Below, piece after piece: positions 23,256 through 29,969 of a stretch of 38,289 nt of DNA. This stretch comes from an uncultured Lachnospiraceae bacterium (GTDB taxonomy: Bacteria; Bacillota; Clostridia; Lachnospirales; Lachnospiraceae). A model generated the notes under the pieces. It had not been told where the DNA came from. It did not search any database and saw nothing but the letters and a program-made list of their open reading frames with translations. Positions within the stretch are counted from its first letter, which is position 1; the number at the start of each line of letters is the position of its first letter. The position numbers were made by a program, and so were the translations under genes. The stretch is taken from positions 1 through 38,289 of the forward strand of contig CACWLA010000017.1 of NCBI GenBank assembly GCA_902761665.1, in the 5' to 3' direction.

Positions 23256-24200
23256 ATGGCTGCTTCACGAAATAAAAAAAGCAGGTCTGCCCTGCTGCTT
23301 CTGCCCGCCGCCGGCGCCGCTGTGTTTTCCGCGGGGGTCCGCGAATTATACCGTTATTCGTTTACGCGTTCAGGGTCTCCTCTCGTCAGCCGGCTAAAAG
23401 GCGAAAGAAAAACGCACGAGGAAGCCTATTACACCTGGCGTGACAGCCGCAAGGAAACTCTTAAGGCAGCGCCGCAGATCCGCATGTCGATCGTTTCCGA
23501 CCGGGGTGAGCGCCTTGCCGGCTTCTATCTCCCCTGTGAAAATTCTGACGGCAGCCGGATCGCTTTCATCGTCCACGGCTACGGTTCCGAACATGCCGAG
23601 ACAGCCGGGATGGTCCTTGATTACTGGCACAGCCGCGGCTTCGACGTTTTTGCTCCGGACAACACAGCGCACGGAGAAAGTGACGGAGAGATTATCGGTT
23701 TCGATCTTTTCGAAAGCGCCGATGCGCTGAAATGGATCGGGTATCTGAAAGCCCGTACGGACAAGCCTCTGCAGATCGTCCTGCACGGTTTCTCTCTCGG
23801 CGGCGCCAGCGTCATGAAGATGAGCGATCAGGTCGGCCCGGAGATAAAGTTCATTGTCGAAGACAGCGGCTACACGGAAGCAGAAAGTCTGCTGAAGGCA
23901 TCGCCCCTCTTCCGTACGCTGAAGCTGCTTCACCGCGCCCTGACAGGCAGCGATCTGGCTGACACGGACGTCCGTCCGAACCTTTCGCATGCTTCAGTCC
24001 CCATCCTTTTTGTCCAGGGCACCGACGATCCGACTGTCCCTTCCGAAAATGCACCTGCACTGTACGAATTCTATCAGGGACCGAAGGAAAAACTCATTCT
24101 TCCGGACACGAGACACATCGAAGGCATGTATACGTCGCCGGAAGAATATGCCGCAAAACTGGATGAAATGATCGGGAGATATGTCTCCTCCCGGACCTGA
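23256..24200 (+). CDS. Alpha/beta hydrolase, membrane-anchored
   Basis: A 314-residue serine hydrolase with an N-terminal hydrophobic segment (about 9-28) that is either an anchor or an uncleaved signal. The alpha/beta fold shows FIVHGYGSEHAE (oxyanion region, 104-115), nucleophile Ser180 in HGFSLGGAS, acid Asp258 in GTDDPTVP and His287 in DTRHIEG. Together with FDVFAPDNTAHGES this resembles the B. subtilis YqkD-type hydrolases. The ATG at 23256 follows AAGGAGG. It is co-transcribed with the upstream amino acid permease; a peptidase or esterase role releasing the permease's substrate is possible but speculative. No lid domain characteristic of lipases is obvious. Confidence 0.85.
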   Translation: MAASRNKKSRSALLLLPAAGAAVFSAGVRELYRYSFTRSGSPLVSRLKGERKTHEEAYYTWRDSRKETLKAAPQIRMSIVSDRGERLAGFYLPCENSDGSRIAFIVHGYGSEHAETAGMVLDYWHSRGFDVFAPDNTAHGESDGEIIGFDLFESADALKWIGYLKARTDKPLQIVLHGFSLGGASVMKMSDQVGPEIKFIVEDSGYTEAESLLKASPLFRTLKLLHRALTGSDLADTDVRPNLSHASVPILFVQGTDDPTVPSENAPALYEFYQGPKEKLILPDTRHIEGMYTSPEEYAAKLDEMIGRYVSSRT

Positions 24201-24230
24201 CATTCTGTTTCCGATCGCTTTGTAAAACAG

Positions 24231-24270
24231 AAAAAGACGCTGCGGTTCACTGAAGCCGCAACGTCTTTTT
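24231..24270. terminator. Bidirectional terminator
   Basis: Near-perfect arms (AAAAAGACGCTGCGGTT and its mate, 24231-24247 and 24253-24270) enclose a short loop and end in TTTTT on both strands. It separates the plus-strand hydrolase from the convergent reductase operon. Confidence 0.88.
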
Positions 24271-24283
24271 ATTACCTTCCGTC

Positions 24284-25465
24284 TTACAGGATCGGGATCT
24301 TGATCTCCAGATCGCTCAGCGGGAAAGCGGAGCAGGAATGGAACCAGCCCATCTCCTTATCCATCCGGCGGCGTCCGTCGCCTAGAGGCGAAACAAAGAT
24401 GTTCCCGCCCAGCAGCTGAGCCCGGCAGTAGCCGCACTCACCGCCGCGGCAGTGTGCATCGATGGGGATGCCGGCGCGTTCAAGCGACACGGCGACCGGT
24501 TCATCGGCCTTCGCGTCAATGACGTCCTTCTGAATGCCGCGGACGACCGTGATCTTATGCATCTGCCCGATCTGATCTTCGGGGAAACCCGGGATCTGCT
24601 TCACGTTCGCCGGCTGCATCATCGCTTCATGGCGGAAGCGGCGGTCCGGAACCCCCATGTTCTTCAGCGCTTTCTGCACCAGGAAGAACATCGGCCAGGG
24701 GCCGCAGAAGAAATAGGTCACGTCACCTTTCGAATACTTGCGGATAAGTTCCTCCGTGACGAAGCCTTTTTCACCTTCCCAGTCGGGATCGTCGGACATG
24801 ATATTCACGATCTTCACGCGCGGGCAGGCTGCCGCGATGCGGTCTAATTCCTCGCCGCATACGATGTCACCGTGCTGCACGGAGCCGTAAAGGATCGTCA
24901 GGTCAGCGTCCAGGGTGCCGTGGGCGATCTCACGGGCCATGGACAGGAACGGCGTGATGCCGCTGCCGCCCGCAAGGCCCATGATCGTCTTCGAATCGCG
25001 CACCGCATCCAGATGGAAGGCGGAGAACGGAAGGTCGACTCTGACCTCGTCGCCGACCTTTACTTCACTGTAAATGTAGTCCGGGACGAAATACGGTCGG
25101 TTCTTGCGCACCGTGATCTCGAAGAAAGGCTTCTCCAGCCTGGCTTCGTAAGGCGCGGAGGAAATCGAATAGGCGCGGGTGACCACGCTTTCGCCGATCT
25201 TGAAATAAAAGCAGGCATACTGTCCTGCCTGGAATACCGGGACGTGGCCGCCGACCGGTTCAAAGCGGAAGGTCTTCGCCGTCGGGCTCGCATCCGTTAC
25301 GGACACGAGACGGTAGCTTTCGGGACCGGGGTGCAGCGCATCCGCAAGTGCGCGGATGGGATCCTTCGGATCGGGGATACTGGAAGCCTTTTGAATCGTT
25401 TCCCGGCGCAGTTTCGTTACGCGCGAAGCCCCGCCGACGTCTTTTAGAAATCCTTTAACTTTCAT
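24284..25465 (-). CDS. FAD/NAD(P) reductase with C-terminal [2Fe-2S] ferredoxin domain
   Basis: A 393-residue electron-transfer protein with FAD domain, NAD(P) domain and plant-type ferredoxin domain in that order, as in Hcr- or phenol-hydroxylase-type reductases. After a ~50-residue N-terminal extension come RAYSISSAPYE (FAD/FMN binding, about residues 98-108), GLAGGSGITPFLSM (NAD(P) binding) and FFCGPWPMF. The cluster cysteines are Cys339, 344, 347 and 378 (CRGGECGYC ... HSC). The start overlaps the stop of the upstream flavoprotein as ATGA, and GGGAGG lies upstream. This tight coupling suggests it passes electrons from NAD(P)H through the iron-sulfur cluster to that flavoprotein. The acceptor is inferred from position only; no oxygenase is present in the window. 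Confidence 0.87.
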   Translation of the reverse strand: MKVKGFLKDVGGASRVTKLRRETIQKASSIPDPKDPIRALADALHPGPESYRLVSVTDASPTAKTFRFEPVGGHVPVFQAGQYACFYFKIGESVVTRAYSISSAPYEARLEKPFFEITVRKNRPYFVPDYIYSEVKVGDEVRVDLPFSAFHLDAVRDSKTIMGLAGGSGITPFLSMAREIAHGTLDADLTILYGSVQHGDIVCGEELDRIAAACPRVKIVNIMSDDPDWEGEKGFVTEELIRKYSKGDVTYFFCGPWPMFFLVQKALKNMGVPDRRFRHEAMMQPANVKQIPGFPEDQIGQMHKITVVRGIQKDVIDAKADEPVAVSLERAGIPIDAHCRGGECGYCRAQLLGGNIFVSPLGDGRRRMDKEMGWFHSCSAFPLSDLEIKIPIL

Positions 25466-27009
25466 TTCGTGCTTCCTCCCTTCGCTGCGTCCATGGCGGC
25501 CTTCGTATACTTGGCCGCGGCTCTGCCGTTCGTCACGGCAGGTCCCATGCCGTTGCCGCTCATGCCGGTCGCGCAGGCAAATTCAAGGCCTTCGATGAAG
25601 TGGTCTTCTTCGCGCATCTGGAGCCTGGCCACCGCATGGTTGTCGATCGAATGGGTATAGCCGTAGATGCTGCCCTTCCAGGAGCCCAGATAATGGGCGA
25701 TGGTCGCAGGCGTCGAGACTTCGATCTCTTCGATGCGGTCGTGGATCGTGACGCCGGAAACGCGTTCGTACTCAGCGATCATCTCACGTGCCAGCTTTTC
25801 CTTGTAGGCGTAATAATCCTCTTCCTTCATGTCCAGGAAGCCCTGTACGCGCGGCAGCGTCGTGATGGAGAACTGCGTATAGCCTTCCGGCGTGCATTCC
25901 GGATTGGACAGGTTCAGACAGATGCTGGTCAGATACTTGAACGGGCCTGCCGTCAGTCCCTCGGCGCGCAGGTCGGCCGATTCCATCGTATCCGCCTGGA
26001 AAATATTGTAATCCTTAATGCCGATCTCTTCCGGCGTTCCCTTCAGGATCATCATGACCGAGCAGGTCGTCACGGATAGTTTCATGCCGTTGATGAATTT
26101 TACGGCGCCTTCCGGCACTTCCGAAGCCGGTTCGATCATCTGGGTATAGACACGGTTCGGATAGGCAGCGCTGATGACGTAATCGCAGTTGATGACATCG
26201 CCGCGCTTAGTCCTGACGCCCGTTACTCTGCCGTTCTTCACCAGGATCTTTTCCACTTCCTGGCGGAATTCGATCTGGGCGCCGTTTTCTTCGGCTTTCC
26301 GCTCCAGCTTCATGCTCATCTCATGCGAGAAGCCGCGGCACACATAGGAACCGCCGCGGAAATAGTCGGCCATCAGGAAAGCATAGATCGTAAACGGAAG
26401 GTTGTCGATGGGTTCGCCGACATAGATCCAGTAAGGCGTAAGAACGTCCACGACGTCCTGCGGGAAGCCCCAGGTATCGATGACTTCCTTCGCGGTGTAA
26501 CCGGCAGTCTTGACGAAATCCGGATGCTTCAGCAGCATCTGTACCTTGCTCATGGAATGCGTGGAGAGGAAGTTCATCGAGTCATACACCGTGTTGCACA
26601 GCAGCATGAACTGATAGACCTTCTCGCCCCAGCCGGGATATTTGGCGCCGATTTCGTCCGCCATCGTGCGGAAGCCGGCGTGCAGCGTAATGTCGATGTT
26701 CTTCTTCGGTTCCACGAAGCGGTAGGCTTCGGGTACGCGCAGCCAGTCGATGTCCACGCCCATTTCGTCGAAGAACTGACCGACTTTCAGACGGTCTTCC
26801 TTCGGGCCGATCGACATCATCTCATGCAGCGTCGCTTCGATCTCGAAACCGTCGCGTACGAACGACGTCGCAAGGCCGCCTGGCAGGTTGTGCTTTTCGA
26901 GGATCAGGATGTCCTTCACGCCGAAGGCCTGCAGCTGCAGCGCCGCCGAAAGGCCGGCCAGCGCACCGCCGATGATGACCACCTGATAATGATCTTTGTA
27001 AAAGCTCAT
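25462..27009 (-). CDS. Phytoene desaturase/RetSat/CrtISO-family FAD oxidoreductase
   Basis: A 515-residue flavoprotein with an N-terminal dinucleotide-binding motif (VVIIGGALAGLSAALQL, about 9-25), ILEKHNLPGGLATSF and a C-terminal FAD motif (GMSGNGMGPAVTNGRAAA). The overall pattern is that of CrtI-type desaturases, carotenoid isomerases and retinol saturases, which add, remove or isomerise C=C bonds in long lipophilic chains. ATG 27009 is preceded by AAAGGAAC; an ATG five codons earlier contains that site and is rejected. It overlaps the FAD/[2Fe-2S] reductase gene by 4 bases and lies downstream of the fatty acid isomerase homologue beyond a leaky hairpin. There are no carotenoid genes nearby. 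I infer a fatty-acyl C=C reductase or isomerase role; the direction of the reaction is not shown. Confidence 0.82.
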   Translation of the reverse strand: MSFYKDHYQVVIIGGALAGLSAALQLQAFGVKDILILEKHNLPGGLATSFVRDGFEIEATLHEMMSIGPKEDRLKVGQFFDEMGVDIDWLRVPEAYRFVEPKKNIDITLHAGFRTMADEIGAKYPGWGEKVYQFMLLCNTVYDSMNFLSTHSMSKVQMLLKHPDFVKTAGYTAKEVIDTWGFPQDVVDVLTPYWIYVGEPIDNLPFTIYAFLMADYFRGGSYVCRGFSHEMSMKLERKAEENGAQIEFRQEVEKILVKNGRVTGVRTKRGDVINCDYVISAAYPNRVYTQMIEPASEVPEGAVKFINGMKLSVTTCSVMMILKGTPEEIGIKDYNIFQADTMESADLRAEGLTAGPFKYLTSICLNLSNPECTPEGYTQFSITTLPRVQGFLDMKEEDYYAYKEKLAREMIAEYERVSGVTIHDRIEEIEVSTPATIAHYLGSWKGSIYGYTHSIDNHAVARLQMREEDHFIEGLEFACATGMSGNGMGPAVTNGRAAAKYTKAAMDAAKGGSTK

Positions 27010-27020
27010 ATCTGTTCCTT

Positions 27021-27061
27021 TCAAAATAAACAGGCCGCCTGCATGACTGTAAGCGGCCTGT
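27021..27061 (-). terminator. Leaky intra-operon terminator
   Basis: On the minus strand, arms ACAGGCCGC (27053-27061) and GCGGCCTGT (27030-27038) with a 14-base loop are followed by TTATTTTG. No promoter is visible between this hairpin and the flavoprotein start 12 bases later, so downstream expression probably relies on partial read-through. Confidence 0.65.
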
Positions 27062-27075
27062 GCATATGCTTCCGC

Positions 27076-28461
27076 TTAGAAGAAGCGGTCGACCAGCTCG
27101 CGGGAGTATTCCGCGGTCTCGTCCATGTCACCGAAGGCCATGATCTCGCCGGCATAGTAGGTATCGTACTTGCCCTGCATGGCTTCGACCTTGTCATACC
27201 AGCCCGCGGCATAGTCTTCCGAGAAGACGTGCGGGAAGTAATAGACGCTCCATTCGTTGATGACGTTGGAGGCGGGGTTGTGCATGGTCTTCAGATCGTC
27301 CAGCACCATCTTCTTGCATTCGTCGTAAGGGATTTCCCTGGTATCTTTGTGTTTGCGCAGCGCATAGGTGGTGATGACCTGATCCTTGGTATCTCTCCAG
27401 CGGCGGTAATAGACCATCAGGTGGCCGAGGCGTTCCTTGGTCATGTTGTCGAAGACGTAGTAAGAGATCTCCGGATGATCTTCGGGCTTGGTCTCCACGG
27501 CCAGAACGTCGTAGCGCTCGTAGTCGATCTTGGAGAACAGGGCTTTTTCGTCTTCACGGGCATCGAAATAGTCGACCATGCCGACCTGGCCATCCGTGCG
27601 CTTGTTCGGGATGTACAGCGGTGCGGTCACGATGATCTTATCGTATTCTTCGACCTTGCCGTTCACGGTCACATAGACCTTGCCGTCCTTACGCTCGACC
27701 TTTTCGATCTTGGAATTCAGTCGGGCAGGATTTTTCAGTTTGTTGTTCAGGCTTTCCCAGATGAACTGGGTGCCGTCTTTCCAGGTCCACAGATTGATCT
27801 TCACGAAGTTCATGCAGGTCTGGAAATCCAGATATTTCAGCACGTACGCAGCCGGGATCTCATCGAAGTAGCCGTAGCCGAAGGAGGTGTACGGTCCGAT
27901 CCAGACGTCCTGGGTCAGTTCGACGCCGTTCAGTCTGCACCAATCCTTGAAGGGCATGGTCAGATCCTTCAGGTTCGGGTTCACGCCTTCCACTCTCTCG
28001 CGGCCGGGCGTGCAGGCATAGCCGTCATAGCGGCCTTCCGCAACGCCGCGGTGGCCGTTCAGGTCGTAGCCTTTATACTTGGTCTCCAGGATCTCGCCGA
28101 GCTTCTTGATCTGCTTCTTCATCTTCAGCAGTCGCGGGATCTTCAGGATGTTCTTCTTCGGTTCAAAGGGCTCGATCACGTCGCCCCTGCTGTTCTTGTA
28201 GTTGCGGTTCAGCTTCGGACCGTCATGCGTGATGCCGCAGAATTCTTCCACGTCATGCACGGCATAATAGCTGGGCACGCCCATGATGGCGCCCATCTCA
28301 TAGCGTCTGCCGTTGTAATGCGGAGACCAGCACTTGCCGCCCACACGGTCCAGACGTTCCAGGATGGTGTAGTTGGTGTAGCCCTTCTGCTCCAGATACA
28401 TACCCGCGGAAAGACCCGCAGGACCGCCGCCTACGATACAGATACGTACGTTCTTATCCAT
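27076..28461 (-). CDS. Polyunsaturated fatty acid isomerase (PAI) homologue
   Basis: A 461-residue FAD protein matching, along its whole length and from memory, the Cutibacterium acnes linoleate isomerase PAI, which turns linoleic acid into trans-10,cis-12 conjugated linoleic acid. Shared blocks include GPAGLSAGMYLEQ (13-25), ILERLDRVGGKC, RRYEMGAIMGVPSY (52-65), DEIPAAYVLKYLDF, DLKT and near the C terminus YYFPHVFSEDYAAGWYDKVE and YAGEIMAFGDMDE. Arg86 aligns with PAI Arg88, reported to hold the substrate carboxylate. An extra stretch of about 25 residues (around 140-165) is not in PAI. ATG 28461 follows GGAGG. The promoter carries a perfect palindrome. The likely role is cytosolic double-bond migration in host or dietary polyunsaturated fatty acids; product geometry is unknown. 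Confidence 0.85.
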   Translation of the reverse strand: MDKNVRICIVGGGPAGLSAGMYLEQKGYTNYTILERLDRVGGKCWSPHYNGRRYEMGAIMGVPSYYAVHDVEEFCGITHDGPKLNRNYKNSRGDVIEPFEPKKNILKIPRLLKMKKQIKKLGEILETKYKGYDLNGHRGVAEGRYDGYACTPGRERVEGVNPNLKDLTMPFKDWCRLNGVELTQDVWIGPYTSFGYGYFDEIPAAYVLKYLDFQTCMNFVKINLWTWKDGTQFIWESLNNKLKNPARLNSKIEKVERKDGKVYVTVNGKVEEYDKIIVTAPLYIPNKRTDGQVGMVDYFDAREDEKALFSKIDYERYDVLAVETKPEDHPEISYYVFDNMTKERLGHLMVYYRRWRDTKDQVITTYALRKHKDTREIPYDECKKMVLDDLKTMHNPASNVINEWSVYYFPHVFSEDYAAGWYDKVEAMQGKYDTYYAGEIMAFGDMDETAEYSRELVDRFF

Positions 28462-28477
28462 GAATTACCTCCAGTTT

Positions 28478-28510
28478 TTGGTTTGCGAAACCAATTCCGG
28501 AAATATTATA
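28478..28510 (-). promoter_or_regulatory. PAI-homologue promoter with palindromic operator
   Basis: A perfect -10 TATAAT (28505-28510, minus strand) has no convincing -35. Immediately downstream, across the predicted start of transcription, lies TTGGTTT-GCG-AAACCAA (28478-28494) with 7-bp perfect arms. This position suits a repressor that blocks initiation. The ribosome binding site follows directly. Confidence 0.65.
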
Positions 28511-28567
28511 CTCCACCCCGCAGGAAAATGCACGAAGTATTTTATGAAAATGTATCTTTTTCCGTAC

Positions 28568-28595
28568 AAAAAAAGTCCGCGGAGGTATTCCGCGG
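28568..28595 (-). terminator. Terminator of the glsB-type gene
   Basis: On the minus strand, CCGCGGA and TCCGCGG arms (28589-28595 and 28577-28583) with a 5-base loop are followed by ACTTTTTTT. It isolates the upstream small-protein gene from the PAI operon. Confidence 0.85.
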
Positions 28596-28610
28596 GCCTC
28601 TTTGGGGCAG

Positions 28611-28626
28611 CCGGTCTTAAGACCGG
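28611..28626. repeat. Perfect 16-bp palindrome
   Basis: CCGGTCTTAAGACCGG is fully self-complementary and lies between the glsB-type stop codon and its terminator. It may be a protein-binding site or part of an RNA structure protecting the 3' end; nothing in the sequence decides this. Confidence 0.6.
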
Positions 28627-28647
28627 TCCGTTCAGTTCAAGCACTTC

Positions 28648-28899
28648 TCATTTTTTACCGGCAAGTTTGCGGTAAAGCCAGATGACAAGGCAGGCACCGG
28701 CAGCAGAGATCAGGATCCCGCCGATACTGATCTTATTGGCATGAATGCCGATCAGGGCAGCGAGGAAACGGCCGACTACGGAGCCCGCGATACCAAGGAT
28801 CGCATTCATCCAGAAACCGTTCTTGGCATTCATCAGGACGCTGGCCAGCCAGCCGGCCAGGGCGCCGATGCAGATCGAAATAATAATGTTCCAGAGCAT
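28648..28899 (-). CDS. GlsB/YeaQ/YmgE-family small membrane protein
   Basis: An 83-residue protein with three hydrophobic segments and the family's Gly-rich pattern: WNIIISICIGALAGWLAS, the loop NAKNGFWMNAILGIAGSVVGRFL, and ISIGGILISAAGACLVIWLY. It belongs to the transglycosylase-associated (YeaQ/YmgE/GlsB, PF04226) family, linked in Gram-positive bacteria with general or alkaline stress; the biochemical function is unknown. The ATG at 28899 follows AGGAGG 7 bases upstream, which rules out the longer frame to 28935. It is transcribed alone from a strong TTGACA-17-TAAAAT promoter and ends at its own terminator. The Asp23-like partner often found with GlsB is not in the window. Confidence 0.9.
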   Translation of the reverse strand: MLWNIIISICIGALAGWLASVLMNAKNGFWMNAILGIAGSVVGRFLAALIGIHANKISIGGILISAAGACLVIWLYRKLAGKK

Positions 28900-28978
28900 T
28901 TTGATTCCTCCTAAAACTGTGGATGACCGGAGCATTCCCTCAGGTCTTCGCGTCTGAGATCACTGTTTTAACTGCTTA

Positions 28979-29007
28979 ATTTTATAACTTTCGTGTATTT
29001 TTGTCAA
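28979..29007 (-). promoter_or_regulatory. Strong promoter of the glsB-type gene
   Basis: On the minus strand, a perfect -35 TTGACA (29002-29007), 17 bases and -10 TAAAAT (28979-28984). The leader to the ATG at 28899 is about 72 bases. Confidence 0.85.
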
Positions 29008-29058
29008 TCATGTACAGAACGGTCCCGTCAAGCCTTCTTGGAACTGCTGAAGAGAATG

Positions 29059-29784
29059 TTACTGAACGTGAATATGCTCGGAACAGCTCTGGAAAAGCTT
29101 GTCCATCTCATCATTATCAGCCGTATAGGTGATCGTCACGGACCGTCCGTCCATGAACAGCGTGCAGGATGTCTGCTTTAACACGACTCCCTGCTGCACA
29201 AAATCGGCAGTGTAATGGGCGATGACAAGTTTTCCGCCCTGGATCTCATTGCTGGTGTACGTAAAGTCTTTGACTTCCGCTCCGTAGCTTGATGCATAAG
29301 AGTTCGTGATGGCATTCTTAAATGCTTCTTCCGTGTAGTCTTCGTATTTGTCGTTCGCTGTGATCAGCGTGATATTGCTGCCCTGCGTTTCTCCGGCAGG
29401 GATCAGCGAAAGCGGATACGAATTTTCCTTCTCAGTATAATTTTCGGGGATCCAGCATACGACTCCGTCAAAAACGTATTCCTTCAGGCCTTTCGAAGGC
29501 TGATCGGCAGCTTCTTCCGTTGTCGGTTCTGCCGTCGTCGGTGCTTCAGTGGTCGGTTCTGCCGTCGTCGGCGCTTCGGTGGTCGGTTCCGCCGTCGTCG
29601 GCGCTTCGGTGGTTTCTGCTGCCGAAGTTTCCGGTTTCGTTGCCTCAGTTGACTTTTGGGTCGCTTCCGCGGTCTGTGTTTCCGTCGGCGTTGCATTGCC
29701 TCCACAGGCCGAAAGGAGCGTGACCGCAAGAAGAGCCGCGAGGATCATTGCCGGTATTCTGGGTTTCATTTTCATGGTATTCAT
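29059..29784 (-). CDS. Lipoprotein with Thr/Glu/Pro repeat linker
   Basis: A 241-residue exported lipoprotein. The N terminus has basic residues, a hydrophobic core and the lipobox LLSAC, placing the lipidated Cys at residue 27 from the first ATG. A low-complexity linker follows, rich in Thr, Glu, Ala and Pro, containing three copies of a ten-residue unit (TTEAPTTAEP), which probably spans the cell wall and may be O-glycosylated. The C-terminal ~140 residues (from KGLKEYVFDGVVCWIPENY) form a soluble domain of the PsbP/DUF1795-like appearance common in clostridial lipoproteins, without a known activity. Either ATG (29784 or 29775) is possible; AGGAG lies 3 and 12 bases upstream of them respectively. 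It is divergent from the AMP-ligase gene. Confidence 0.85.
   Translation of the reverse strand: MNTMKMKPRIPAMILAALLAVTLLSACGGNATPTETQTAEATQKSTEATKPETSAAETTEAPTTAEPTTEAPTTAEPTTEAPTTAEPTTEEAADQPSKGLKEYVFDGVVCWIPENYTEKENSYPLSLIPAGETQGSNITLITANDKYEDYTEEAFKNAITNSYASSYGAEVKDFTYTSNEIQGGKLVIAHYTADFVQQGVVLKQTSCTLFMDGRSVTITYTADNDEMDKLFQSCSEHIHVQ
29523..29612. repeat. Three 30-bp tandem repeats inside the lipoprotein gene
   Basis: Units at 29523-29552, 29553-29582 and 29583-29612 differ at only a few bases and encode the Thr/Glu/Ala/Pro unit. Such in-frame repeats can expand or contract by slippage without breaking the gene. Confidence 0.9.
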
Positions 29785-29812
29785 TCTCTCCTGAATTATT
29801 GTCTGCTGTGAA

Positions 29813-29874
29813 TGATCACAGGGTGATCAGAACGCACCTGCATATCATAACACACATTTCAGCAATTTTGTCAA
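29813..29874 (-). promoter_or_regulatory. Lipoprotein promoter and leader palindrome
   Basis: On the minus strand a perfect -35 TTGACA (29869-29874) precedes -10 TATGAT (29844-29849) with a long 19-base spacer. Downstream in the leader is TGATCA-CAGGG-TGATCA (29813-29829), a possible operator. A plus-strand TATAGT near 29941 is the likely -10 of the AMP-ligase gene. Confidence 0.5.
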
Positions 29875-29969
29875 CTTTTTTGACTCCTGAACCTGCATCG
29901 AAAAATGAGATTTCTCTTTTCCGGCGGCTGAAAATGTGTTATAGTGTTCAACGGACAAGGAGGTTCGTG

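Noticed and set aside
25462-27009. Carotenoid biosynthesis (phytoene desaturase)
   Set aside because: No phytoene synthase, prenyltransferase or other carotenoid gene is present, and the partner reductase and isomerase neighbour fit fatty acid chemistry better.
26323-28620. A 765-codon open frame on the plus strand
   Set aside because: It runs antisense across two well-supported flavoprotein genes, has no ribosome site or family motif, and reflects the GC-biased third codon positions of the genes opposite.
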